Part shown: positions 8,657 through 16,725 of the stretch, one piece after another
Position numbering within the stretch: the first letter of the stretch is position 1
How the letters are laid out: each line of letters starts with the position of its first letter
Origin: Sphingobacteriaceae bacterium
GTDB taxonomy: Bacteria > Bacteroidota > Bacteroidia > B-17B0 > Aurantibacillaceae
Direction: 5' to 3'
Assembly: GCA_023251775.1 (NCBI GenBank)
Contig: JAHEYC010000011.1
Location: 1 to 57,577 of the forward strand
Length of the DNA: 57,577 nt
Notes under the pieces: generated by a model
Seen by the model: the letters and a program-made list of their open reading frames with translations, nothing else
Told to the model about the DNA's origin: nothing
Database searches by the model: none
Program-made: the position numbers and the translations under genes

Positions 8657-8995
8657 TTATTTTTGAACAGGAGCATTTGCTTCTCTGTACGAAAGGAGGT
8701 ATTTGCTTAGTTTTTCTTTTTGTGCATCGGTCAGTTTTGCCTTGGGCGACATATCATCTATCTCGTGTTTCCACTTCTTTTCGCTGAATTTTGTGATCGT
8801 AAAATTCTTGTGGCATTCTGTACATTGACCTTTATAAATGGCTTGCCCTTCTTTTAATTCGTCAAGCGTTGTTCCCGGCCATGTTTTTTGTGCTGTGGTC
8901 AATTCTTTTTCAGTAGGATCGGCTGCGGCTATGCCTTTGGTTGTTTTACATTGAAATAATGCAAGAGCAAAAGCAAATACAAGAACATATTTCAT
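8657..8995 (-). CDS. Single-haem cytochrome c-type lipoprotein
   Basis: The likely start is the ATG at 8995 (112 aa), because it is followed directly by a lipoprotein signal peptide (MKYVLVFAFALALFQC, lipobox cysteine at about residue 16). A longer frame from 9040 would bury the signal. One haem c motif, CTECH, lies at about residues 60-64, and a methionine in the DDMSP segment is a possible sixth ligand. The protein would be an electron carrier anchored to a membrane. It sits five bases after the hydrolase gene, which follows carB by ten bases, so the three are probably co-transcribed. The redox partner is unknown. Confidence 0.82.
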   Translation of the reverse strand: MKYVLVFAFALALFQCKTTKGIAAADPTEKELTTAQKTWPGTTLDELKEGQAIYKGQCTECHKNFTITKFSEKKWKHEIDDMSPKAKLTDAQKEKLSKYLLSYREANAPVQK

Positions 8996-9000
8996 AATAA

Positions 9001-9735
9001 TTATTTTTTTGGTTTTAAAAATACTTTTAGTGATTCCCAATATTCTAAATTATCGGGATTATTTTCCCACAAGGCTTTGGAGCCATGTTTGCCTTCTTTT
9101 TTTGGTTTAAAGAAGGTGATGTTATTTTTTTTAAGGCCTTTAAATAGTTTTTCTGTCTCAGCTATTTCCTCTTTGGAACATGTGATCCAAACGGGTATGT
9201 CTAATTTTTTTAAACTTTCGCGCACGATGGTGCTATCATGAAAATATTCACCGGGACTAAACGAAACAACAGCTTCTATTTTATCTTTTTCGGCGGCCGC
9301 AACTTTTAAAACCAATCCTGCTGAGTAGGAACTTCCTATAAGTGTAATTTTTTTACCGTACTTATTAAACAAATAATGCACTGCCGCTCTAATGTCCATT
9401 TCCGCATTTTCATAATCGGTAGGGAGTCCCATTTTTTTGGCATGCTCCGCGGTTTGATTTACATCATCATTTACTTTATCGCCCGAACGTTGATCAATGG
9501 CCAGGCAAGTGTATCCAAGTTTATTGAATTTAGGAGCGGTTTCCTTGTATTCGCCTTTGCTGTAACGTGCTTGGTGACAAAGCAGCATCATTTTAGTTTC
9601 TTTAGCATCGGTAATGTAGAGTTTGGCATGAACTAAAACAGCATCAGGTGTTGGGAACACTTCTTCGTTCTGAAATGTCTGAGCATTGCTAAAAAAAGTA
9701 ACAAAGAAAGCTATAATTACAAAACGAAATTTCAT
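9001..9735 (-). CDS. Secreted alpha/beta hydrolase (dienelactone-hydrolase-like)
   Basis: This 244-aa protein has a signal peptide ending at FFSNAQ (about residue 18), so it is exported. The fold is an alpha/beta hydrolase: a strand ending LLCHQARYSKGEY, the region AIDQRSG, and the nucleophile elbow GSSYSAG at about residues 133-139. The WITCSKEE strand and the histidine in EGKHGSKALW are candidate Asp/Glu and His triad sites. The closest description is a dienelactone hydrolase or BAAT-like esterase; the substrate is unknown. It lies between carB and the cytochrome c gene in the same direction with short gaps. Confidence 0.75.
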   Translation of the reverse strand: MKFRFVIIAFFVTFFSNAQTFQNEEVFPTPDAVLVHAKLYITDAKETKMMLLCHQARYSKGEYKETAPKFNKLGYTCLAIDQRSGDKVNDDVNQTAEHAKKMGLPTDYENAEMDIRAAVHYLFNKYGKKITLIGSSYSAGLVLKVAAAEKDKIEAVVSFSPGEYFHDSTIVRESLKKLDIPVWITCSKEEIAETEKLFKGLKKNNITFFKPKKEGKHGSKALWENNPDNLEYWESLKVFLKPKK

Positions 9736-9745
9736 TTCAAATAAA

Positions 9746-12559
9746 TTATTTACTTAAATATAAATTCCGTTCGCTGTAAATGTTCTGAAAATACTCGTCG
9801 TTAAGATTGTCAATAAAATAAATAGCCTCACCGGTTGATTTCATTTCAGGACCTAATTCTTTTTGTACTTCAGGGAATTTCTCATAACTGAATACCGGAA
9901 TTTTAATGGCATATCCTTTTTTCTTTGGTGCAAATTTAAAATCTTTCACTTTTGCACCTAGCATCACTTTAGTTGCGTAATTTACATAAGGCTCATCATA
10001 GGCTTTTGCTATAAATGGAACGGTTCTGCTGGCGCGAGGATTTGCTTCAATGATATATACTATTCCATCCTTAATTGCGAATTGAATATTGATCAAGCCA
10101 ACAGTTTTTAAAGCAACAGCAATGGTGCGTGTATGTTTGTCAATTTGTTTGAGGACATCTTCCGATAGATCAAATGTTGGAAGCACAGCATAACTATCAC
10201 CACTGTGAATTCCTGCAGGTTCAATATGCTCCATAATGCCAATGATGTAAACATCTTTACCGTCACAAATGGCATCTGCTTCGGCTTCAATAGCGCCTTC
10301 TAAAAAGTGATCTAACAAAACTTTATTATCCGGAAGATCGTTCAATAATTTTACCACATGCTGTTCCAATTCATCTTCGTTGATCACGATCTTCATGCTT
10401 TGTCCGCCTAATACGTAACTCGGACGAACCAACAAAGGAAAACCTAATTCTTTTGACAACGCAATTGCTTCTTCGCTATCTTGTATCACACCAAATTTTG
10501 GATAAGGAATTTTGTTTTCTTTTAAAAGTGTAGAAAAACTTCCGCGATCCTCGGCAAGATCTAATGATTTAAAATCAGTACCAATTATTTTTATTCCGTA
10601 GCGATCTAATTTTTCGGCAAGCTTTAAAGCGGTTTGTCCACCCAATTGCACAATAACACCTTCGGGTTTTTCGTGTTGAATGATATCGTAAATATGTTCC
10701 CAGAATACAGGCTCAAAATATAATTTATCGGCTGTAGAAAAATCAGTTGAAACGGTTTCGGGATTACAATTGATCATGATCGTTTCATAACCTAATTCTT
10801 TTGCGGCTAAAACACCATGCACACAACTATAATCAAATTCTATTCCTTGTCCTATGCGGTTTGGACCACTACCTAAGATCACCACTTTTTTCTTATCGCT
10901 GCGAACACTTTCGTTCTCATCTTCAAAAGTAGAGTAGTAGTAAGGGGTTTTTGCTTCAAATTCGGCCGCGCATGTATCAACTAATTTGTAAACGCGTTTA
11001 ATGCCCATCTCGTTGCGTTTGTTGTACACCGCACTTTCCAAACAGTCTAATAAATGTGCAATTTGTCTGTCGGCATAACCTTTTTGTTTGGCTTCGTACA
11101 GCAGATCTTTTGAAAGTGAATCTATTTTATATTTTGAAATTTCATTCTCTAACGCGATCATTTCTTCTATCTGCGTTAAGAACCACATATCGATGCGTGT
11201 AAGTTTTTGAATTGTTTTGATAGAGATCCCTAATTTCATGGCATCGTAGATCATGAACAAACGATTCCAACTTGGTTTTTCTAAAGCATTTAATAATTCT
11301 GCCTGATTTGTAATTTCTTTTCCATCTGCTCCTAATCCATTACGTTTTATCTCTAAACTCTGACATGCTTTTTGTAATGCCTCTTGGAAACTTCGTCCTA
11401 TTGCCATTACCTCACCAACCGATTTCATTTGGAAACCTAATTCGCGATTACTGCCTTTGAATTTATCAAAATTCCAACGCGGAATTTTTACGATCACATA
11501 ATCTAAGGTTGGTTCAAAATAAGCGGAAGTTGATTTAGTGATCTGATTGATCAATTCATCTAAGTGATAACCAATTGCTAATTTACTTGCAATTCTTGCA
11601 ATAGGATAACCTGTTGCTTTACTTGCTAAAGCTGAAGAACGCGAAACGCGCGGATTAATTTCAATAGCGATGATATCTTCTTTATCATCATTGCTCACCG
11701 CAAACTGCACATTACAACCTCCTGCAAAATTTCCAATGCTGCGCATCATCATAATGGCCATGGTACGCATTTTTTGATAGGTTGAATCACTTAATGTCAT
11801 CGCAGGGGCAACGGTGATGCTGTCTCCTGTGTGAACACCCATGGGATCAAAGTTCTCTATCGAACAAATAATAGCAACGTTATCATTTTTATCACGCAAT
11901 AATTCTAATTCGTATTCTTTCCAGCCCAAAACGGCTTTATCAATTAATACTTCATGAATGGGTGAAGTTTGTAAACCGCGATTCAAGAGTGAATCAAAAT
12001 TTTCTTTTTCGTAAACTACCGAGCCGCCGCTTCCGCCTAAAGTAAACGAAGGACGAATTACCAAAGGGAAACCAAATTCCTGTGCAATAGATTTTCCTTC
12101 CAAAAATGATTTTGCAATTTTGCTTGGCGCCATTGGTACACCAATTTCTTCCATGCGAACACGGAACAACTCGCGATCTTCGGTAACTTTGATGGCGTTG
12201 GTGTCAACACCGATCATGCGTACATTATGTTTTTTCCAAATGCCAAGGTCTTCGCATTTCATTGCTAAATTTAAAGCAGTTTGTCCGCCCATGGTTGGAA
12301 GCACCGCATCAATTTTGCGTTCGCTTAATATGTGAATAATGGATTTTACATCCAGAGGTAAAAGATAAATATGATCGGCTGTAACTTTATCGGTCATGAT
12401 AGTTGCAGGATTACTATTGATCAAAGTAACTTCTACGCCTTCTTCGCGTAAGCTTTTTGCGGCTTGCGAACCGGCATAATCAAATTCGCAGGCCTGACCG
12501 ATAATAATTGGACCTGAACCGATAATTAGTACTGATTTTAGTGATGGATCTTTAGGCAT
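9746..12559 (-). CDS. carB: Carbamoyl-phosphate synthase large subunit, lacking the MGS domain
   Basis: CarB makes carbamoyl phosphate from glutamine-derived ammonia, bicarbonate and two ATP, feeding pyrimidine and arginine synthesis. Both ATP-grasp halves are present: the N-terminal half begins VLIIGSGPIIIGQACEFDYAG in motif terms and the second half repeats it as VVILGSGPNRIGQGIEFDYS near residue 560. At 937 aa it stops where the roughly 135-residue MGS-like allosteric domain starts in the E. coli enzyme (1073 aa). I recall shorter CarB proteins of this kind in Flavobacteria, so this is probably typical of the lineage and not a local truncation. carA is not in the window. The hydrolase gene follows after ten bases. 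Confidence 0.95.
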   Translation of the reverse strand: MPKDPSLKSVLIIGSGPIIIGQACEFDYAGSQAAKSLREEGVEVTLINSNPATIMTDKVTADHIYLLPLDVKSIIHILSERKIDAVLPTMGGQTALNLAMKCEDLGIWKKHNVRMIGVDTNAIKVTEDRELFRVRMEEIGVPMAPSKIAKSFLEGKSIAQEFGFPLVIRPSFTLGGSGGSVVYEKENFDSLLNRGLQTSPIHEVLIDKAVLGWKEYELELLRDKNDNVAIICSIENFDPMGVHTGDSITVAPAMTLSDSTYQKMRTMAIMMMRSIGNFAGGCNVQFAVSNDDKEDIIAIEINPRVSRSSALASKATGYPIARIASKLAIGYHLDELINQITKSTSAYFEPTLDYVIVKIPRWNFDKFKGSNRELGFQMKSVGEVMAIGRSFQEALQKACQSLEIKRNGLGADGKEITNQAELLNALEKPSWNRLFMIYDAMKLGISIKTIQKLTRIDMWFLTQIEEMIALENEISKYKIDSLSKDLLYEAKQKGYADRQIAHLLDCLESAVYNKRNEMGIKRVYKLVDTCAAEFEAKTPYYYSTFEDENESVRSDKKKVVILGSGPNRIGQGIEFDYSCVHGVLAAKELGYETIMINCNPETVSTDFSTADKLYFEPVFWEHIYDIIQHEKPEGVIVQLGGQTALKLAEKLDRYGIKIIGTDFKSLDLAEDRGSFSTLLKENKIPYPKFGVIQDSEEAIALSKELGFPLLVRPSYVLGGQSMKIVINEDELEQHVVKLLNDLPDNKVLLDHFLEGAIEAEADAICDGKDVYIIGIMEHIEPAGIHSGDSYAVLPTFDLSEDVLKQIDKHTRTIAVALKTVGLINIQFAIKDGIVYIIEANPRASRTVPFIAKAYDEPYVNYATKVMLGAKVKDFKFAPKKKGYAIKIPVFSYEKFPEVQKELGPEMKSTGEAIYFIDNLNDEYFQNIYSERNLYLSK

Positions 12560-12781
12560 AGTAAAAAAACGTCTTAAAATGATGATCTACCAATGAGATA
12601 AACCGTGTAAAGATACAGTTAAGAGGGGGTTTAAAAAAAGAAGATATTGACAAGGTAATAACAACTATAGAGGGCGTTAATCGAACCATTTAACCACAGA
12701 GTAAACAGAGTTTTTTCACAGAGGACACGAAAAAATTTGAAAATGCTATAAAACATAGCAAGCAAACGTTGATTATGGAAG

Positions 12782-12789
12782 TAATTTTG
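12782..12789 (+). promoter_or_regulatory. Candidate -7 box of the GxxExxY gene
   Basis: TAATTTTG fits TAnnTTTG exactly and ends six bases before the ATG at 12795, so the transcript would have almost no leader. No well-spaced -33 TTTG is seen. Confidence 0.5.
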
Positions 12790-12794
12790 ACCTC

Positions 12795-13172
12795 ATGACA
12801 GATTACGAATTAACAAGTAAAATAATTGGAAATGCTATCGAAGTGCACAAGATCCTTGGCCCGGGCTTACTTGAAGCGGCTTACAAGGAGTGTTTATATT
12901 ACAATTTGAAGGAAAGCGGCCTTAAGGTTGAAAAAGAAAAACCAATGCCATTATTGTTTAAAGAAGTAAGAATGGATTGCGGATATAGAATAGATCTATT
13001 AGTGGAAGGAAGGATCGTAATTGAGCTTAAAACTGTTGAAGAAATAAATGATGTTCACATTGCTCAAACTCTTACTTACATGAAAATAGGCGAGTTCAGA
13101 AGAGGTTTATTGATCAATTTCAATGTTTCACTTTTAAAGAATGGGATCAAAAGGCTCGTAAACGGTTATTAA
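12795..13172 (+). CDS. GxxExxY family protein (PD-(D/E)XK nuclease-like)
   Basis: This 125-aa protein belongs to the GxxExxY family, which has a PD-(D/E)XK nuclease-like fold. The name-giving motif is G24-LL-E27-AA-Y30. The catalytic core pattern is D67 followed by E77-x-K79 in IVIELK. The whole family domain is present, so the gene looks intact. The function of the family is not established; the fold suggests nucleic-acid cleavage. The gene is alone inside a unit bounded by 36-bp inverted repeats. Its left neighbour is carB (divergent) and its right neighbour is an unknown protein (convergent), and neither suggests a pathway role. Confidence 0.92.
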   Translation: MTDYELTSKIIGNAIEVHKILGPGLLEAAYKECLYYNLKESGLKVEKEKPMPLLFKEVRMDCGYRIDLLVEGRIVIELKTVEEINDVHIAQTLTYMKIGEFRRGLLINFNVSLLKNGIKRLVNGY

Positions 13173-13304
13173 ATTTTCATAGTGCAACCTATAAACCTCC
13201 GTTTGACCCGAAGGGTCCCAATGGTTAAAATTAGGTTAACAAGTATTATTTTTCCTAAGTGACCTCTGTGAAAAAGCTCTGTTTACTCTGTGGTTAAAAA
13301 GGAC

Positions 13305-14981
13305 TTATGTCAATTTAAATTCCATCAGATCTCTAACATAATACTTCTGAAATGGAAATTTATTATAACTAAGTATATATTCAAACTCATTCGTCCCTTT
13401 TTCTTTGATCAATTTGACCATTTGCAATTTGTCCTTTGCGTTTATCTTCTCAATATCCAAACAAAATGCCACATACAAACTCAATTTATCAAAACCGACT
13501 TTTTCGTTGTGTTTTAATTTAGAATATACTGATCCCAATTTTGTTTTTAAAAGCTGTTTAGCTTTTTCTTCGGCCAATTTTCTATCGCCGTTATATTGTT
13601 TGGCAATTATATTGGTAATAAAATAACTTATGTGCGAAGGAGAAATACCCGGTTCATCTTTACCAAAATTTACGCCAAGATTGGAGTAAGTAAATTGTTT
13701 TAAAACATCAATAGAAGAACGATAACCTTTTGTACTTAGAATTTTTTGATGTTCCGTTTCCGAAAGTTCATATAATTTTTGATCTAAAGGTCTAAATCCA
13801 AAGCGATGATAGAACCAAAACGCACCGGATGTTAAGCCCTCAGGATTATTTTTCCCAAATTGATAAGGCTCCACTTCAAATTGTTCGGCACCAAAGGCCT
13901 GACGGTATGTGCGAAGTAATTGTGCAAATACAAAGGCCGATTCTCCTCCGCGAAATGCTTCAAAAATATTTATGCCTATTAAAGATCGCTTTCCAAACAA
14001 CCAAGCCCCGCCATAACTCATAGGATATCCATTTTTGAACATCATAAAACCAATATAACTCTCCATTGGCAAACGCCATGGAGTATTGATGCTAAAAAGA
14101 GCAATACTCAAACCATGTTCCAGATCAAAAACTTTTATGCCTTCGGGTGAGCAGTAAGTTATTGGATCCGTTTCGCGATGAAGTAGGGCCAAAGCAATTC
14201 GAGAGGCCGAAATAACTTCTTCTTTTTGAGCTGTACTTAATTTTTTCTCTTTAGGAAGTTTGGTATTGATCAATTCATGCTCATTGAATTTTTTTAAGAT
14301 ACCGTTTGAGTGAAAATAACGCGAAGAAATACTTACACTTCCAAAACTTCTTGAGAATTTTGGATCGCTAGGACTAATGGTCGTATATAATTTAGTACTC
14401 TCAAACAATTGTTCTTTGAGTTGATCTTTCAAAGGCAATTCATCAACTTTTTTTAAATACCACTTTAAAATATCTTTATTCTTTTTAAAACCGCTTGCTT
14501 TTTGCAGCCATTTGTGTTTGCTCAATTTTTCATCGCTTATCATCTCAAATTCCATCTCGTTCATGCCGTATTTTAATAGTTCTTTTGGATGAAGACCTTC
14601 TTCATCAAAGGAATGAATGGAAACATCTTCCGGAAAATTATCCACCAACCACAGCATGATCTTTAAACTAAAACTACTTTGTGTTTGGGTAAAAGCAATA
14701 CCGCTGCTGCTTAAACCATCTTTTTTTACATCGCTCAACTCCAATACCGCATCGCACAAACGGTTCATTTCTTCCATGGCCATATCAAAAACATCTTTGC
14801 TCTCGGCATAACCGCATAAAAATAAAAGCGCATCGTGGTAGGCCATAAACTCTTTTGACCTTTGAATTTTAACTTGAGAACACTTTGCAAGTAGATCCAA
14901 TTTGTTTTTAGTTCCTTCGGGACTAAAGTCTGTAATTACTTTGGCGAGGGATTCGAAGGGGGATTGGAGGAGAGTTTGCAT
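13305..14981 (-). CDS. Uncharacterised 558-aa protein, possible GNAT-like C-terminal segment
   Basis: I do not recognise this protein. It is long, cytoplasmic in appearance (no signal peptide, no membrane segments) and mostly helical, with many charged residues. Around residues 310-400 the pattern SYGGAWLFGKRSLIGINIF, a helix with R-x-Y, and SGAFWFYHRFGFRP resembles the acetyl-CoA-binding half of GNAT acetyltransferases, where a GFxP-type ending is common. This is a weak, visual match. Only seven bases separate its stop codon from the right end of the GxxExxY unit, so that unit may have inserted just behind it. Confidence 0.55.
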   Translation of the reverse strand: MQTLLQSPFESLAKVITDFSPEGTKNKLDLLAKCSQVKIQRSKEFMAYHDALLFLCGYAESKDVFDMAMEEMNRLCDAVLELSDVKKDGLSSSGIAFTQTQSSFSLKIMLWLVDNFPEDVSIHSFDEEGLHPKELLKYGMNEMEFEMISDEKLSKHKWLQKASGFKKNKDILKWYLKKVDELPLKDQLKEQLFESTKLYTTISPSDPKFSRSFGSVSISSRYFHSNGILKKFNEHELINTKLPKEKKLSTAQKEEVISASRIALALLHRETDPITYCSPEGIKVFDLEHGLSIALFSINTPWRLPMESYIGFMMFKNGYPMSYGGAWLFGKRSLIGINIFEAFRGGESAFVFAQLLRTYRQAFGAEQFEVEPYQFGKNNPEGLTSGAFWFYHRFGFRPLDQKLYELSETEHQKILSTKGYRSSIDVLKQFTYSNLGVNFGKDEPGISPSHISYFITNIIAKQYNGDRKLAEEKAKQLLKTKLGSVYSKLKHNEKVGFDKLSLYVAFCLDIEKINAKDKLQMVKLIKEKGTNEFEYILSYNKFPFQKYYVRDLMEFKLT

Positions 14982-15015
14982 GAGGATTAAAGATAAGAAT
15001 TTGTTTTTAAAAAGC

Positions 15016-15023
15016 TATCTTTG
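15016..15023 (+). promoter_or_regulatory. Candidate -7 box of the peptidase gene
   Basis: TATCTTTG matches TAnnTTTG exactly and ends five bases before the ATG at 15029. A TTTG at 15000-15003 is too close (12 bases) to be an ideal -33 element. Transcription would start at or very near the start codon. Confidence 0.45.
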
Positions 15024-15028
15024 ACCTA

Positions 15029-16024
15029 ATGAAAAACCTCCTTTTTATACTATCATTTGCTATTGCATTAATTTCTTGCAACATCCCCTCCAAAGATGAC
15101 GCCGCTTATTACGAACCTATCGAACCCGGTATTCAAAGCGGAGGAGTAAAAGTAATTCCTATTCAAACGCCCAAAGGTGTTTTTAAAGTATGGACCAAAC
15201 GCATTGGCAATAACCCAAAAATAAAAGTGTTGTTGTTAAATGGAGGGCCGGGTTGTACGCACGAATATTTTGAATGCTTTGAGAGTTTTTTTCCAAAAGA
15301 GGGAATTGAATTTATTTATTACGATCAAATGGCTTGCGGAAATTCGGATAACCCAAAGGATACATCGTTGTATGATCTGGATAGATATGTGGATGAAGTA
15401 GAACAACTTCGCAAAGCATTGAATTTAGATAAGAACAATTTTTATTTGCTCGGGCATTCGTGGGGAGGAATTGTGGCCATGCAATATGTTTTGAAATATC
15501 AAGATAATATGAAAGGCCTTATTATTTCGAATATGATGGCGAGTTGTCCTTTGTATGGAAAATATGCCGATGATGTTTTGTCGAAACAAATGGATAAAGC
15601 TGTTTTGGATAGCATTAACGCTATAGAGAACAGAAAAGAATTTTCGAACCCGAGGTATATGGAATTGTTACTTCCCAATTTTTACATGAAACATATTTGT
15701 CGTTTACCCGAATATCCTGAGCCGGTAAAACGTTCGTTTGATAAATTGAATGGAGAGCTTTATACAATTATGCAAGGTCCGAGCGAATTTGGAATTGCAG
15801 GGAAATTGACCAATTGGGATGTAAGCAAAGAATTAAAAAAAATAAAAATTCCAACTTTGGTTATTGGTGCAACCTATGATACCATGGATCCAACCTATAT
15901 GGAGTGGATGAGTAAGGAAATTCCCGGTTCTTCGTTTTTACTTTGTAAAAATGGAAGTCATATGTGTATGTGGGATGATCAGGAAACTTATATGAAGGGG
16001 TTGATCAAGTTCTTGAGAAATTAG
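15029..16024 (+). CDS. Proline iminopeptidase-family lipoprotein (alpha/beta hydrolase, S33)
   Basis: This 331-aa protein has a lipoprotein signal (MKNLLFILSFAIALISC, Cys at about 17), so it is a membrane-attached, exported enzyme. The core matches peptidase family S33: the oxyanion motif LNGGPG at about residues 70-75, YYDQMACGNSD near 103, the nucleophile elbow GHSWGG near 142, an aspartate in GATYDTMDP near 280 and a histidine in NGSHMCMW near 309. The family removes N-terminal proline or other residues from peptides. A role in degrading peptides outside the cytoplasm fits, but the substrate is unproven. It stands alone, followed by a palindromic repeat. Confidence 0.85.
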   Translation: MKNLLFILSFAIALISCNIPSKDDAAYYEPIEPGIQSGGVKVIPIQTPKGVFKVWTKRIGNNPKIKVLLLNGGPGCTHEYFECFESFFPKEGIEFIYYDQMACGNSDNPKDTSLYDLDRYVDEVEQLRKALNLDKNNFYLLGHSWGGIVAMQYVLKYQDNMKGLIISNMMASCPLYGKYADDVLSKQMDKAVLDSINAIENRKEFSNPRYMELLLPNFYMKHICRLPEYPEPVKRSFDKLNGELYTIMQGPSEFGIAGKLTNWDVSKELKKIKIPTLVIGATYDTMDPTYMEWMSKEIPGSSFLLCKNGSHMCMWDDQETYMKGLIKFLRN

Positions 16025-16030
16025 TCCATT

Positions 16031-16139
16031 TTTAACCACAGAGTCAACAGAGTTTTTGCACAGAGGAAACAGAGCTTATTTAAACCTATTATTATCTGTG
16101 TGTCCTCTGTGTAATGGCTCCATGACCTCTGTGGTTAAA
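16031..16139. repeat. Palindromic CCACAGAG element, gene-less (MITE-like)
   Basis: The left 36 bases match the left inverted repeat of the GxxExxY unit at 34 of 36 positions. The right end is CCTCTGTGGTTAAA, the reverse complement of the start. The interior is about 60 bases with more CACAGAGG/CCTCTGTG words and no reading frame. It looks like an internal-deletion derivative of the GxxExxY unit. Confidence 0.7.
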
Positions 16140-16249
16140 AGGGGGGCATTCCTTCAAAATCCCCCAAAATCTTACATACGTCATGCCTTTCAGGTTAACG
16201 GATTCCAAATAATGCCATAACTGCGCATCTTTGTATCTAAAGGAACTAT

Positions 16250-16603
16250 ATGACGATCTATGATTACATAAAATTAAATGATAGGCAAAAGGAGAATATA
16301 TTAAAGAATGATGCTTTGTATATGGAGTTCTATGCTTCGGAAGATACTTTGATCCATGTTTATTTTTTAAATGGATTTTTTATCGAGGTAACCATGAAAA
16401 ATGGTTTGATCATCGATAATATTCCTTATAAAAGAGGATATAAGTTCGACACAAAAACTGTTCATTCGCTCGAAAAACGAAATGTGTTTAAGGAATTAAA
16501 AGAAAAGATATCCAACTATATTGGAGAAACAAGTATTGTAAGCTTAAACGTTACAAAAAGCGTAAGATCACGAATGATACGAATGTTAATGCTGGAGAGT
16601 TGA
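16250..16603 (+). CDS. Hypothetical 117-aa protein between two palindromic repeats
   Basis: I do not recognise this protein. It starts MTIYDYIKLNDRQKENILK, has no signal or membrane segment, and alternates short helices and strands (LIHVYFLNGFFIEVTMKNG). It ends in a basic stretch (KSVRSRMIRMLM). The middle looks like a small beta-sheet with hydrophobic strands. The gene is bounded by CCACAGAG-type elements at 16031-16139 and 16610-16697, and its flanks have no other gene. It could be cargo moved with these repeats, or a normal small gene with repeats on either side; the sequence cannot decide. Confidence 0.6.
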   Translation: MTIYDYIKLNDRQKENILKNDALYMEFYASEDTLIHVYFLNGFFIEVTMKNGLIIDNIPYKRGYKFDTKTVHSLEKRNVFKELKEKISNYIGETSIVSLNVTKSVRSRMIRMLMLES

Positions 16604-16609
16604 GGGTTT

Positions 16610-16697
16610 TTTAACCACGGAGTACACGGAGTTTTTTCACGGAGTAAACAGAGCTCCGTGTAACTCTATGCGACCTCTATGTTCCTCAGTGGTTAAA
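16610..16697. repeat. Palindromic CCACGGAG element, gene-less (MITE-like)
   Basis: It starts TTTAACCACGGAGTACACGG and ends CCTCAGTGGTTAAA, about 88 bases with inverted ends and inner CTCCGTG words. It is nearly the same as 23563-23681 apart from about 31 extra central bases there. A CTGAGCTTGTCGAAG word (16704-16718), typical of another Bacteroidota repeat, follows directly. Confidence 0.7.
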
Positions 16698-16725
16698 TTT
16701 ATCCTGAGCTTGTCGAAGTGTGGTT

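Larger units (their letters stand above)
12689..13298. mobile_element. 610-bp unit with 36-bp terminal inverted repeats carrying a GxxExxY gene
   Basis: The left end (12689-12724) starts TTTAACCACAGAGTAAACAG and the right end (13263-13298) is its reverse complement with a single mismatch in 36 bases. The only gene inside is the GxxExxY gene, and a perfect -7 box (TAATTTTG) lies just before it, so the unit carries its own promoter. A GACCC-GAA-GGGTC hairpin lies at 13205-13217. No clear target-site duplication is visible next to the ends. Gene-less elements with the same ends occur at 16031, 16610 and 23563. That this is mobile is inference from the structure. Confidence 0.65.

Noticed and set aside
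9746-12559. carB as a truncated pseudogene
   Set aside because: Both ATP-grasp halves are intact and the missing part is exactly the MGS domain, which is absent from other Flavobacteria-type CarB proteins as far as I recall.
12795-13172. Toxin-antitoxin system around the GxxExxY gene
   Set aside because: Only one gene lies in the unit and neither neighbour resembles an antitoxin or toxin.
16031-16697. CRISPR-like array from repeated CACAGAG words
   Set aside because: The words are arranged as inverted ends of short palindromes, not as evenly spaced direct repeats with unique spacers, and no cas gene is present.
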